Source: Mollicutes bacterium Phil14 (GTDB lineage: Bacteria; Bacillota_I; Bacilli_A; ML615J-28; CAG-698). Taken from it: DNA of 53,436 bases. The position numbers and the translations under genes are program-made. Location of the stretch: NCBI GenBank assembly GCA_001940985.1, contig MSHB01000001.1, positions 1-53,436 on the forward strand. The letters run 5' to 3'. Numbering within the stretch: the first letter of the stretch is position 1; the number at the start of each line of letters is the position of its first letter. The notes below the pieces were generated by a model. It saw only the letters and a list, made by a program, of their open reading frames with translations, was not told the DNA's origin and made no database searches. This document shows positions 27,413 to 33,992 of the stretch, piece by piece.

Positions 27413-27787
27413 TTAACTTTTCCTTTCTTTATTTTTTAAGCAATTATTACATATACCATTAAGAACAACATTGTTATAATCCACTTCCATATCGAGATCA
27501 TCTTTAAACAATTTATCAACTTCAATATCTTTAATTAATCCACAACTTCTGCATACAAAATGACAATGTTTATTTTTTATAGCATCATAATGATTAACAT
27601 GATTATTATCAATTATTTTTACGATTTTCCCTTCATCTAATAAATTATTTAGATTCCTATAGATTGTGGCTAAGCCTATTCCTTCGCCTTTTAAATCATC
27701 ATAAATATCTTTACTAGTAGGATGATCATATCTTTTTGATAAGTTTTCAAAAATTTTCATTTTTTGCAATGTTTTTCTTGAATTCAT
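27413..27787 (-). CDS. perR: PerR/Fur-family metalloregulator
   Basis: A 124-residue winged-helix regulator. It keeps the PerR landmarks H-P-T-S-K-D-I-Y, the D of H-Y-D, and H-C-H-F. The structural zinc site is C-R-S-C with C-N-N-C. The N-terminus is about 20 residues shorter than Bacillus PerR and lacks most of the first helix. The start is firm, with GAGG eight to nine bases before the ATG. It should repress its own operon (perR-rbr) in a metal-dependent, peroxide-sensitive way through the box at 27801-27815. Fur or Zur identity cannot be wholly excluded. Confidence 0.88.
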   Translation of the reverse strand: MNSRKTLQKMKIFENLSKRYDHPTSKDIYDDLKGEGIGLATIYRNLNNLLDEGKIVKIIDNNHVNHYDAIKNKHCHFVCRSCGLIKDIEVDKLFKDDLDMEVDYNNVVLNGICNNCLKNKERKS

Positions 27788-27800
27788 ACTTGCCTCTTAT

Positions 27801-27815
27801 TGATAACCATTATCA
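27801..27815. promoter_or_regulatory. Fur/PerR box
   Basis: TGATAACCATTATCA is a 7-1-7 inverted repeat with one mismatch, matching the Fur/PerR operator pattern. It covers the predicted transcription start of perR-rbr, which points to autoregulation. Confidence 0.75.
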
Positions 27816-27820
27816 TTTAT

Positions 27821-27849
27821 ATTATATACTATTTTAAAAAATAAATCAA
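27821..27849 (-). promoter_or_regulatory. Promoter of perR-rbr
   Basis: On the minus strand TTGATT (27849-27844), a 17-base spacer and TATAAT (27826-27821). The operator lies 5 bases downstream of the -10 box. Confidence 0.75.
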
Positions 27850-27853
27850 GTAA

Positions 27854-28810
27854 TTAGCATAATTTTTTAATCAAATCGAATAATTCTTCTTTAGTTTTTA
27901 CTTCAACCAATTTGCATTTGAATTCTTTAGCATTACTAAATCCCTTAGCATACCAAGCCGCAAGAGTTCTCATTTCTAATACAGCTAATTTTTCACATTT
28001 TATTTTTAATAACTCTTCAAAGTGATGTAAAAGCATTGTAACTTTTTCTTCTTTTGTTGGGGGAGCTTTAAGTTCTTTTCCATCAAAATAATCAACCAAA
28101 TCCCTAATTATCCAAGGATTTCCAAAGGTTGCTCTACCAATCATAATGCCATCTACCTTCGTATATTCAAACATTTTTTTGGCATCTTCAATTGATTTTA
28201 TATCTCCATTTCCAACAACCGGAATACTGACGTTTTCTTTAACCATCTTTATATAATCTAAGTTAACCTTGCCACCATATAAATCGCTTTTTGTCCTGCC
28301 ATGAATTGCAATCATCTTGGCACCAGCTTTTTCAATTGCTTTCGCTATTTCAACACAATTTATGCTTGAATGATCCCAACCAGCTCTAATTTTTACTGTT
28401 ACTGGTTTAGTAGTATTAGATACTACTGCCTTGACCATATTATATACTTTCTCTTCATCAAGCAACAAAAAACTTCCTGCGTCCGACTTTAACACTTTTT
28501 TTACAGGACAGCCCATATTTATATCAATGATATCGCAACTGCATCTTTCATCTAACATTTTAGTAGCTTTTGCCATATCTTGAATATCTCCACCAAATAT
28601 TTGTACGGCGATAGGATGCTCTTCTTTTAAGGAATTTGTCAATTCCCAAGTTTTATCATTTTCATATATCAAACCTTTTGCACTAATCATTTCTGAATAT
28701 ACCAAGCCTACTCCCATTTCTTTGGCTATTTTGCGATAAGCTATATTAGTATACCCAGCAAGTGGTGCTAATATTATATTATTTTTTAACTCTATATTAC
28801 CAATTTTCAT
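27854..28810 (-). CDS. dusB: tRNA-dihydrouridine synthase
   Basis: A 318-residue FMN enzyme that reduces uridines in tRNA. It shows the N-terminal A-P-L-A-G-Y-T-N, the catalytic Cys101 in M-G-C-P, the FMN-contacting K-I-R-A-G-W and H-G-R-T, and the G-N-G-D-I strand. The length fits DusB of Bacillota. It lies just downstream of the SRP RNA with only 18 bases between, so it may be read from the SRP promoter by terminator read-through. No other clear promoter is seen. Confidence 0.93.
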   Translation of the reverse strand: MKIGNIELKNNIILAPLAGYTNIAYRKIAKEMGVGLVYSEMISAKGLIYENDKTWELTNSLKEEHPIAVQIFGGDIQDMAKATKMLDERCSCDIIDINMGCPVKKVLKSDAGSFLLLDEEKVYNMVKAVVSNTTKPVTVKIRAGWDHSSINCVEIAKAIEKAGAKMIAIHGRTKSDLYGGKVNLDYIKMVKENVSIPVVGNGDIKSIEDAKKMFEYTKVDGIMIGRATFGNPWIIRDLVDYFDGKELKAPPTKEEKVTMLLHHFEELLKIKCEKLAVLEMRTLAAWYAKGFSNAKEFKCKLVEVKTKEELFDLIKKLC

Positions 28811-28828
28811 ATCTACACCTATAAAAAA

Positions 28829-28942
28829 GATCTCATCTTAAGACTCCACACCCACATATCAAGTTAAGCTTAAGGCTGCTTCAATCACGACCTGACCTGG
28901 TTCACTGCCCAATATTGGATATGGAGACCTAAAATGAGATCC
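28829..28942 (-). ncRNA. ffs: Small SRP RNA (4.5S-like)
   Basis: About 114 bases on the minus strand, from GGATCTCAT to ATGAGATC, whose ends pair. The apical part holds the SRP domain IV signature CCAGGTCAGG, a GTGA tetraloop and GAAGCAGCC. A promoter lies upstream, and a T-run follows the closing stem as terminator (28823-28828). It lies between tadA and dusB; the tadA-SRP RNA order is the Bacillus one. The RNA is too short for the Alu domain of Bacillus or Clostridium and resembles the short type. Confidence 0.93.
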
Positions 28943-28948
28943 TATATA

Positions 28949-28977
28949 ATTATATTATATATTAACTTTTTTTACAA
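28949..28977 (-). promoter_or_regulatory. Promoter of the SRP RNA
   Basis: On the minus strand TTGTAA (28977-28972), a 17-base spacer and TATAAT (28954-28949). The start falls on the first G of the RNA, 7 bases after the -10 box. Confidence 0.75.
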
Positions 28978-28988
28978 GTAATTTATAA

Positions 28989-29450
28989 TTATTTTTTAGA
29001 ATTTCTTTTACTCTTAAAAAAATCTTTCATCATTTCAGAAATTTCCTCTTCTTTAATCCCGCTTACAACTTCAACTTGATGATTAAATTTATAATCAGAG
29101 AAAACATTGCCCAAGCTATTAGCACAACCAAATTTTGGTTCCTTTGCCCCATATACTACCTTCTTAATTCGAGCTTGAATTATTGCCCCACAACACATAA
29201 TACATGGTTCTAATGTTACATACATTGTAGCACCATCCAAAAATTTTTGTTTTAACTTTCTGCACGCCTTATCAATAGCGATTATTTCTGCATGAGCCAA
29301 AGCGTTTTTTTTAGTCTCACGAAGATTATGACTTCTAGCAATTATTTTTTCTTCATAGACGATAACGCACCCCACGGGTACTTCATCTTTAGAACAAGCT
29401 TTTTCAGCTTCCTTTATTGCTTCATTTAAATAATATAAATCATCTTTCAT
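28989..29450 (-). CDS. tadA: tRNA adenosine(34) deaminase
   Basis: A 153-residue zinc deaminase that converts wobble adenosine to inosine in tRNA-Arg. The zinc and catalytic motifs are H-A-E (His53, Glu55) and P-C-x-x-C (Cys83, Cys86). It overlaps tdk by 11 bases and lies directly before the SRP RNA, the same neighbourhood as in Bacillus. Length is normal. Confidence 0.95.
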   Translation of the reverse strand: MKDDLYYLNEAIKEAEKACSKDEVPVGCVIVYEEKIIARSHNLRETKKNALAHAEIIAIDKACRKLKQKFLDGATMYVTLEPCIMCCGAIIQARIKKVVYGAKEPKFGCANSLGNVFSDYKFNHQVEVVSGIKEEEISEMMKDFFKSKRNSKK

Positions 29451-30030
29451 TATTTTTTCCTAATACAACATGGCAATGACGGCACCTAGCCTCATATTGT
29501 TCTTTTGCACCAACTAATATGATTGGGTCATCATACCTCGCAGGAACTCCATTAATCAATCTCTGAGTACGGGTTGCTGGAGCACCACACACTTGGCAAA
29601 TAGCTTCAAGTTTTGTAACATACTCTGCTCTAGCTAAAAGTTCTGGCATAACTCCAAATGGCTCGCCACGAAAATCTTTATCTAGTCCGGCTACTATTAC
29701 TCTAACACCTTTATCAGCAAATGTTTCACAAACTTCAATTATGCCTTTATCTAAAAATTGTACTTCATCAATAGCAATAGCATATGGTAAATCACCTTTT
29801 AAATAATCATATATTTCTTCTGCTTTTGAAATACAAATTGATTTGATACGACGATTGTTATGAGATACCACTTCATCATCGCTATATCTATTATCTATTT
29901 TAGGTTTAAACACTATCACATCTTTTTTAGCATAATCCATTCTTTTTACTCTTCTCAAAAGTTCTTCAGTTTTACCTGCGAACATACTACCAGCAATTAC
30001 TTCTATCCAACCCTCTTTAACTTGTTCCAT
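29440..30030 (-). CDS. tdk: Thymidine kinase, type II
   Basis: A 196-residue TK1-like kinase. P-loop G-S-M-F-A-G-K-T at 14-21, Walker B-like I-D-E-V-Q-F near 86, and two zinc-ribbon halves C-Q-V-C and C-R-H-C. It salvages thymidine to dTMP in the cytoplasm. AGGAGG precedes the ATG and a promoter lies at 30054-30082. It is co-transcribed with tadA. Confidence 0.97.
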   Translation of the reverse strand: MEQVKEGWIEVIAGSMFAGKTEELLRRVKRMDYAKKDVIVFKPKIDNRYSDDEVVSHNNRRIKSICISKAEEIYDYLKGDLPYAIAIDEVQFLDKGIIEVCETFADKGVRVIVAGLDKDFRGEPFGVMPELLARAEYVTKLEAICQVCGAPATRTQRLINGVPARYDDPIILVGAKEQYEARCRHCHVVLGKNNER

Positions 30031-30053
30031 TATTGCCTCCTAAATATAGGTAT

Positions 30054-30082
30054 ATTATACTACATTCGCATTCATTTTTAAA
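30054..30082 (-). promoter_or_regulatory. Promoter of tdk-tadA
   Basis: On the minus strand TTTAAA (30082-30077), a 17-base spacer and TATAAT (30059-30054). It is back-to-back with the plus-strand promoter at 30101. Confidence 0.65.
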
Positions 30083-30100
30083 GGACTATTTTTTTGCTTT

Positions 30101-30129
30101 TTGACAAACAAAAATATTAATAGTATAAT
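30101..30129 (+). promoter_or_regulatory. Consensus promoter of the unknown gene at 30151
   Basis: TTGACA, a 17-base spacer and TATAAT: a perfect sigma-A consensus, 21 bases before the ATG. Confidence 0.85.
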
Positions 30130-30150
30130 TTAATCAAGGAAGTGAAAACG

Positions 30151-31176
30151 ATGAAAGATTTAATGTTTTCTTATAGAGATTATACTAATCTATTAAAAAA
30201 AGCAATCGATGTATCTAACATATTAGATACTTATAACTTAATTGAAGAAAAAAAAGTTTCTAATAATATAAATAACATATGTTATACAAAAGAAGATACT
30301 TTTGGTTTTTTTAAACTTAATATAAACATTATTCCTTATTATGCATATAAAGGAAGCAACTATTTAAGTAATATCTTAAAACTTGAAAATGAGACAATAG
30401 ATAAAATTATTAATTACAAATTATGCTTTAATTTAAAAAATAACGCACTTGAAGAAATAACTTTTAATAATGATTGTTCTTTGCTATATGGTGCAGATAT
30501 CATCAAATATTTTCTTGAAAAGAATAATCAAATTGATAAAATATGCGATTTAATTCATAATAGCATACTAGTGTATCCAGAAACAACTGGAGCATTAATA
30601 TATTTAAAAAACAATACTTTTTTTAAATCTGCTATTAATAAACTATATTTTGATATATTTACTGTTAATAAACAGTTATTAAATAATACTATTTCTTTTA
30701 ATGAAAAAATCAAACTATCCCATAGCCTTCAATCTCTTTGCGATAATTTGTTTATCTTTTATGAAAAAAATAGCATTAGCATTAATGATAAAAGATATTT
30801 AGTAGATATGTTAAAAAAAGAATTTACTAATAATCTTAAAGTTTATAACAATCGCTATAACCTTGGATGTAACATCGTATTACCATACAAATACCAATTT
30901 GGTGAAGAAATGCTTAACATACTTATTAATGAAAATAATAATAACTACATTTTTAATGATTGTGCATTTGTGTCTAACTACTTTTTAGATAATGATATAG
31001 ATACCTCTCTTTTTAAAGAAGAAATAGATGCCATAATAAAAAGCGATTATAAATTTGATAATGATAAACTAATTAAAATAATTTCAAATGAAAGTGATTT
31101 ATTTTCAAACACAATTGATTTTTTAAACACAATTACACTACTAACAAACCTTCATCTCAAAAAAAGAAAAGAGTAA
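30151..31176 (+). CDS. Unknown protein, predicted cytoplasmic
   Basis: A 341-residue protein I do not recognise. It is very rich in Asn, Ile, Lys and Leu, has no signal peptide or clear membrane helix, and appears mostly helical. No catalytic motif stands out. The ATG at 30151 follows AAGGAAGTG, which is better than the GTG at 30142 that overlaps that site. It has its own perfect consensus promoter, so it is probably well expressed. It stands alone between tdk and rpmE, and no terminator separates it from the rpmE promoter. Confidence 0.75.
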   Translation: MKDLMFSYRDYTNLLKKAIDVSNILDTYNLIEEKKVSNNINNICYTKEDTFGFFKLNINIIPYYAYKGSNYLSNILKLENETIDKIINYKLCFNLKNNALEEITFNNDCSLLYGADIIKYFLEKNNQIDKICDLIHNSILVYPETTGALIYLKNNTFFKSAINKLYFDIFTVNKQLLNNTISFNEKIKLSHSLQSLCDNLFIFYEKNSISINDKRYLVDMLKKEFTNNLKVYNNRYNLGCNIVLPYKYQFGEEMLNILINENNNNYIFNDCAFVSNYFLDNDIDTSLFKEEIDAIIKSDYKFDNDKLIKIISNESDLFSNTIDFLNTITLLTNLHLKKRKE

Positions 31177-31183
31177 ATTTTTC

Positions 31184-31212
31184 TTGACAAAATGTGCGTT
31201 TTTTAGTATAAT
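31184..31212 (+). promoter_or_regulatory. Consensus promoter of rpmE
   Basis: TTGACA, a 17-base spacer and TATAAT; a leader of about 50 bases follows before the rpmE ATG. Confidence 0.85.
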
Positions 31213-31229
31213 ATACGAGGAAACTTACT

Positions 31230-31253
31230 ATAGTTATCTACTAAACTATGGCG
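31230..31253 (+). promoter_or_regulatory. Possible bL31 leader hairpin
   Basis: ATAGTT and AACTAT arms enclose an 8-base loop and end just before the GGAAGGAG ribosome binding site. L31 operator leaders are known in Firmicutes, so translational autocontrol is plausible. I cannot match it to the published consensus by eye. Confidence 0.35.
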
Positions 31254-31270
31254 GAAGGAGTTAATAAACT

Positions 31271-31483
31271 ATGAAAAAAGGAATTCATCCACAATATCAC
31301 AAAATTACAGTTGTTTGTACAACTTGTGGAAACACATTCGAAACAGGTTCTACTTTAAAAGAAATGCGTGTTGATACATGTTCTAAGTGTCATCCATTCT
31401 ATACTGGCGAACAAAAATTTGTTCAAGCTGCTGGTAGAGTAGAAAGATTCAACAAACGTTTAGAGAAAAAAGAACAAAAATAA
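31271..31483 (+). CDS. rpmE: 50S ribosomal protein bL31, zinc form
   Basis: A 70-residue ribosomal protein with the zinc-type C-x-x-C pairs C-T-T-C and C-S-K-C and the conserved H-P-F-Y-T-G segment. This is the zinc-containing form. A GGAAGGAG ribosome binding site and a terminator at 31510-31537 bound it as a single gene. Confidence 0.97.
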   Translation: MKKGIHPQYHKITVVCTTCGNTFETGSTLKEMRVDTCSKCHPFYTGEQKFVQAAGRVERFNKRLEKKEQK

Positions 31484-31509
31484 TAGTGTTCGTTGAAATG
31501 GTAAATAAG

Positions 31510-31537
31510 CGTAGACATATAATGTCTGCGTTTTTTT
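31510..31537 (+). terminator. Terminator of rpmE
   Basis: A 9-base stem (CGTAGACAT / ATGTCTGCG, one G-T pair) with a 3-base loop is followed by seven T. Confidence 0.9.
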
Positions 31538-31559
31538 ATTTTATAAATTTAATAAAAAA

Positions 31560-31592
31560 GTTCTTTGTTATAGATAACCATTAACAAAGAAC
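31560..31592 (-). terminator. Terminator of the small exported-protein cluster
   Basis: A perfect 11-base stem GTTCTTTGTTA / TAACAAAGAAC with an 11-base loop is followed on the minus strand by TTTTTT. Confidence 0.9.
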
Positions 31593-31602
31593 ATCAATAC
31601 TT

Positions 31603-32041
31603 TTATTTTTTTAGACTATAATTTTGATTTTGTTTCCTAGAACCTTTCTTCACACAATTTTTTTCATCGACATTTTGAATATAATCAGCATTACGATACA
31701 AGTTTATCAATTTTGAAATGGCATCATCTCTAGTTAAAAGTTCCTTATAAAAAGCATTATTATTTTTAAAAATATTTAATCCTTCAGCAATTGTATTATA
31801 GTGATAGATATTATTAATTTCCGAATTAATAATTTTTTCAACTAGAGATTCTCTATCATAAATATCTAATTCAGCCTCTTTTGATAACATATCATCTCTA
31901 TATATATCTATTTGTCTAAGTAATTAAATAATTATTATTTTCACTATGTGTAGTTGCATTAATTACAGAAAAACTATTAAAAATATAAAAAATAAACGTG
32001 ATTATTAAAATTAATAATATACTATTTGCAATTTTCTTCAT
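31603..32041 (-). pseudogene. Frameshifted small secreted protein
   Basis: The ATG at 32041 opens a 41-residue frame. It begins M-K-K-I-A-N-S, has a hydrophobic core and a likely cleavage after V-I-N-A, then stops at TAG 31918-31916. The next frame (+1) is open from just after a TAA at 31926-31924. It runs L-L-R-Q-I-D-I-Y-R-D-D into the 95-residue frame that starts at ATG 31890, which has no good ribosome binding site. Joining the two within 31916-31924 gives a secreted protein of about 148 residues. The likely cause is a one-base insertion or a base-call error. The mature part is charged, helical and not recognised. Confidence 0.6.
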
Positions 32042-32069
32042 AATATTTGTAATCTCTTTTTACTTATTA

Positions 32070-32522
32070 TTACTTCGGTATGTAATCCGTTTTTATATCT
32101 GGATATATACTACTTAATTTCTTATAGATAAAATCAGAGAATAATAAATGATTATCCTCAGCACATATATAAAAAGAATTATCTACTACATAATAAATAT
32201 TTTTATCTAGAAAAACTTTAATAGATATAGATTTATCTTTATAAAAAACATCTATAATATATTTTACATCATCTAATGAATATTCAATTGTTTTATTAAC
32301 TTTTTCTTTATCAGCATTTAAAATATTTATAAATGTTTCAATTTCCTCTTCATTATCAAAAGATATATTAATTGAACTATAAATATTTGTACTAATTGTT
32401 ACTTTTTCTATATCATTTGCATCTACAATTTCGACATTTTTATTAGTTGAACAAGCAACTCCTACAATGCTCAAGGTAATCACCCCTAACATCAAAAATA
32501 GTTTCACTATTTTTCTTTTCAT
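32070..32522 (-). CDS. Small lipoprotein, paralogue 1
   Basis: A 150-residue lipoprotein. The signal peptide M-K-R-K-I-V-K-L-F ends in a lipobox V-G-V-A-C at about residue 24. The mature part has alternating strands (F-Y-K-D-K-S-I-S-I-K-V) and a Y-Y-V-V-D-N-S-F-Y-I segment, matching its upstream paralogue in layout. GGGAGGTG sets the ATG at 32522. The first 25 codons are almost identical in DNA to those of the gene at 33132. Function unknown; surface-anchored. Confidence 0.8.
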   Translation of the reverse strand: MKRKIVKLFLMLGVITLSIVGVACSTNKNVEIVDANDIEKVTISTNIYSSINISFDNEEEIETFINILNADKEKVNKTIEYSLDDVKYIIDVFYKDKSISIKVFLDKNIYYVVDNSFYICAEDNHLLFSDFIYKKLSSIYPDIKTDYIPK

Positions 32523-32572
32523 AATAACACCTCCCAATTCTTTTTGTAAATTCAAATCAAAAAAACTTACTT

Positions 32573-32603
32573 AGTTTATAAATCATTAGATAATTTATTT
32601 AAA
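32573..32603. repeat. Copy 2 of the lipoprotein leader repeat
   Basis: About 30 bases resemble 33215-33245. The shared minus-strand core is TAGTTTAAATAAATTA, then CTAA and GATTTATA with two differences. It overlaps the 3' end of the paralogue 2 gene. Confidence 0.65.
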
Positions 32604-33132
32604 CTAACATTTCCTTAATATAACTAACTTTTTGCTCAGAAAAATAAATTTTATCTTCAACTTTATAGTATGCAATATCATTTTTTCCTATATCAAAAGT
32701 ATAAGAAGTATCATCATTCATTTTTATATCTATGTGATACGCAGTTGTAATATACTCTTTGTAATCTATATACTCTTGGCTTTCATAAACAGCCGATGAT
32801 GATGTTGATTGTGCAATTCTAAATAAACGTTTAAAATTCAATTCATAAAATGTATTTAAAAATTGTGATAATTCTTTTTTTCCATTACATAATTTTATTC
32901 TTTCTTCACCATCAAAAATCTCGATTGACTTTATATCAAAAAAATCTATAGGTAAATAATTACCATCTTTTTCTCTTTTACAAATAGAACAAATAATATT
33001 GCCCGCATCATTAACTGTTTTATATTTACATTCATGCCTTTGAATACTTTCAGATGAAAAGCACCCAACAAAAATAATGCTCAAGGTAATCGCCCCTAAC
33101 ATCAAAAATAGTTTTACTATTTTTCTTTTCAT
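32599..33132 (-). CDS. Small lipoprotein, paralogue 2
   Basis: A 177-residue lipoprotein with signal peptide M-K-R-K-I-V-K-L-F and lipobox I-F-V-G-C near residue 24. After it, a short Cys/His-containing segment (H-E-C-K and C-S-I-C) is absent from paralogue 1. A strand-rich domain then follows, ending D-I-A-Y-Y-K-V-E-D-K-I-Y-F, which parallels Y-Y-V-V-D-N-S-F-Y in paralogue 1. AGGAGG precedes the ATG at 33132; an earlier GTG is not needed. It has a strong promoter and a leader with a terminator. Function unknown. Confidence 0.8.
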   Translation of the reverse strand: MKRKIVKLFLMLGAITLSIIFVGCFSSESIQRHECKYKTVNDAGNIICSICKREKDGNYLPIDFFDIKSIEIFDGEERIKLCNGKKELSQFLNTFYELNFKRLFRIAQSTSSSAVYESQEYIDYKEYITTAYHIDIKMNDDTSYTFDIGKNDIAYYKVEDKIYFSEQKVSYIKEMLV

Positions 33133-33173
33133 AATAAACACCTCCTATTACCTTTATGAAATTAAAGCAAAAA

Positions 33174-33201
33174 ACTCCCTTTAGTATTACCTAAAGAGAG
33201 T
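33174..33201 (-). promoter_or_regulatory. Leader terminator (attenuator) of the lipoprotein gene
   Basis: An 11-base stem (ACTCTCTTTAG / CTAAAGGGAGT on the minus strand, one G-T pair) with a 6-base loop is followed by TTTTTT. It lies 40 bases before the ATG at 33132. An upstream segment, TTACCTAAGG (33229-33220), can pair over 10 bases with CTTTAGGTAA (33196-33187), which includes half of the terminator stem. The two structures exclude each other. Confidence 0.6.
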
Positions 33202-33214
33202 ATTATTTATAATA

Positions 33215-33245
33215 TAAATCCTTAGGTAATTTATTTAAACTATCA
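33215..33245. repeat. Copy 1 of the lipoprotein leader repeat
   Basis: The same core as at 32573-32603, here in the leader between the promoter and the attenuator. It includes the possible antiterminator strand. Confidence 0.65.
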
Positions 33246-33266
33246 AGGGTTTCTAATTTCACTTTC

Positions 33267-33295
33267 ATTTTATCAAATATATATTTTTATGTCAA
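33267..33295 (-). promoter_or_regulatory. Promoter of the lipoprotein pair
   Basis: On the minus strand TTGACA (33295-33290), a 17-base spacer ending in TGA (extended -10), and TAAAAT (33272-33267). The leader is about 130 bases long. Confidence 0.7.
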
Positions 33296-33331
33296 TAGGT
33301 TATTACCTTTTTCATTATATATCTAATAAAA

Positions 33332-33365
33332 AAGCCTATGTTCACATATTAGAAAACATAGACTT
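33332..33365 (-). terminator. Terminator after lemA
   Basis: An 11-base stem (AAGTCTATGTT / AACATAGGCTT on the minus strand) with a 12-base loop is followed by TTTTTTATT. Confidence 0.88.
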
Positions 33366-33373
33366 GTTTTTTA

Positions 33374-33961
33374 CTAGAATTTAACTTTTGGAGCTTCTCT
33401 TTGTTCTTCACTTGTTACTTCGAAGAAAGCAGCAACTTTGAAATTAAACATTTTAGCTACAATATTTCCAGGGAACATTTCAACTTTGTTGTTATATTTT
33501 AAAACAACATCGTTATAAAATTGACGTGTATAAGAAATCTTATCTTCAGTCTCTTTTAAATTGCTCATTAAAGTTTGGAAATTACTATTTGCTTTTAATT
33601 CTGGATATCTTTCTTGAACTACTAATAATCTACTTAAAGCACCACTAAGTCCTTTATTAGCTTCAGCCATTCCTTCAACATTTCCGTCTTTACTTGCTTG
33701 TGCATATAAGCCTCTAGCTTTAGCAAATTCACCAAAAATTGATTCTTCATGAGCAGCATAGCCCTTAACAGTTTCAACTAAATTAGGAATCATATCAAAT
33801 CTTCTCTTTAATTGAACATCAATTTGACTCCAAGCATTTTTAACCTTATTACGTAGTTGAACTAAACCATTATAGCAACCTATAATAGCAAATACCAAAA
33901 TAACAACTAATACAGCAATAATAATACCAACTATTGCACCTACAGATATTAATGTAATCAT
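33374..33961 (-). CDS. lemA: LemA family protein
   Basis: A 195-residue protein with one N-terminal membrane helix (about 4-29) and a helical outer domain. It contains Y-N-G-L-V-Q-L-R-N-K-V, W-S-Q-I-D-V-Q-L-K-R-R and the P-N-L-V-E-T-V-K-G-Y-A motif of the LemA family. Biochemical role unknown. It lies 31 bases after a DUF2207 gene, a pairing seen widely in bacteria, so the two probably work together in the membrane. AGGAGG precedes the ATG. Confidence 0.95.
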   Translation of the reverse strand: MITLISVGAIVGIIIAVLVVILVFAIIGCYNGLVQLRNKVKNAWSQIDVQLKRRFDMIPNLVETVKGYAAHEESIFGEFAKARGLYAQASKDGNVEGMAEANKGLSGALSRLLVVQERYPELKANSNFQTLMSNLKETEDKISYTRQFYNDVVLKYNNKVEMFPGNIVAKMFNFKVAAFFEVTSEEQREAPKVKF

Positions 33962-33992
33962 TTTTTCCTCCTTTATATGTTATGATTTTTTA

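Noticed and set aside
31916..31924. Programmed +1 frameshift site in the secreted-protein gene
   Set aside because: The bases ACT-TAG-A do not match the well-known CTT-TGA-C slip site of prfB, no upstream Shine-Dalgarno-like stimulator is seen, and nothing suggests a need for control. A plain frameshift is simpler.
33203..33268. A 21-residue leader peptide (M-K-V-K-L-E-T-L...) before the lipoprotein gene
   Set aside because: Its ATG overlaps the -10 box, so it would not be on the transcript, and it has no ribosome binding site. The segment is better seen as leader RNA homologous to the copy at 32573-32603.
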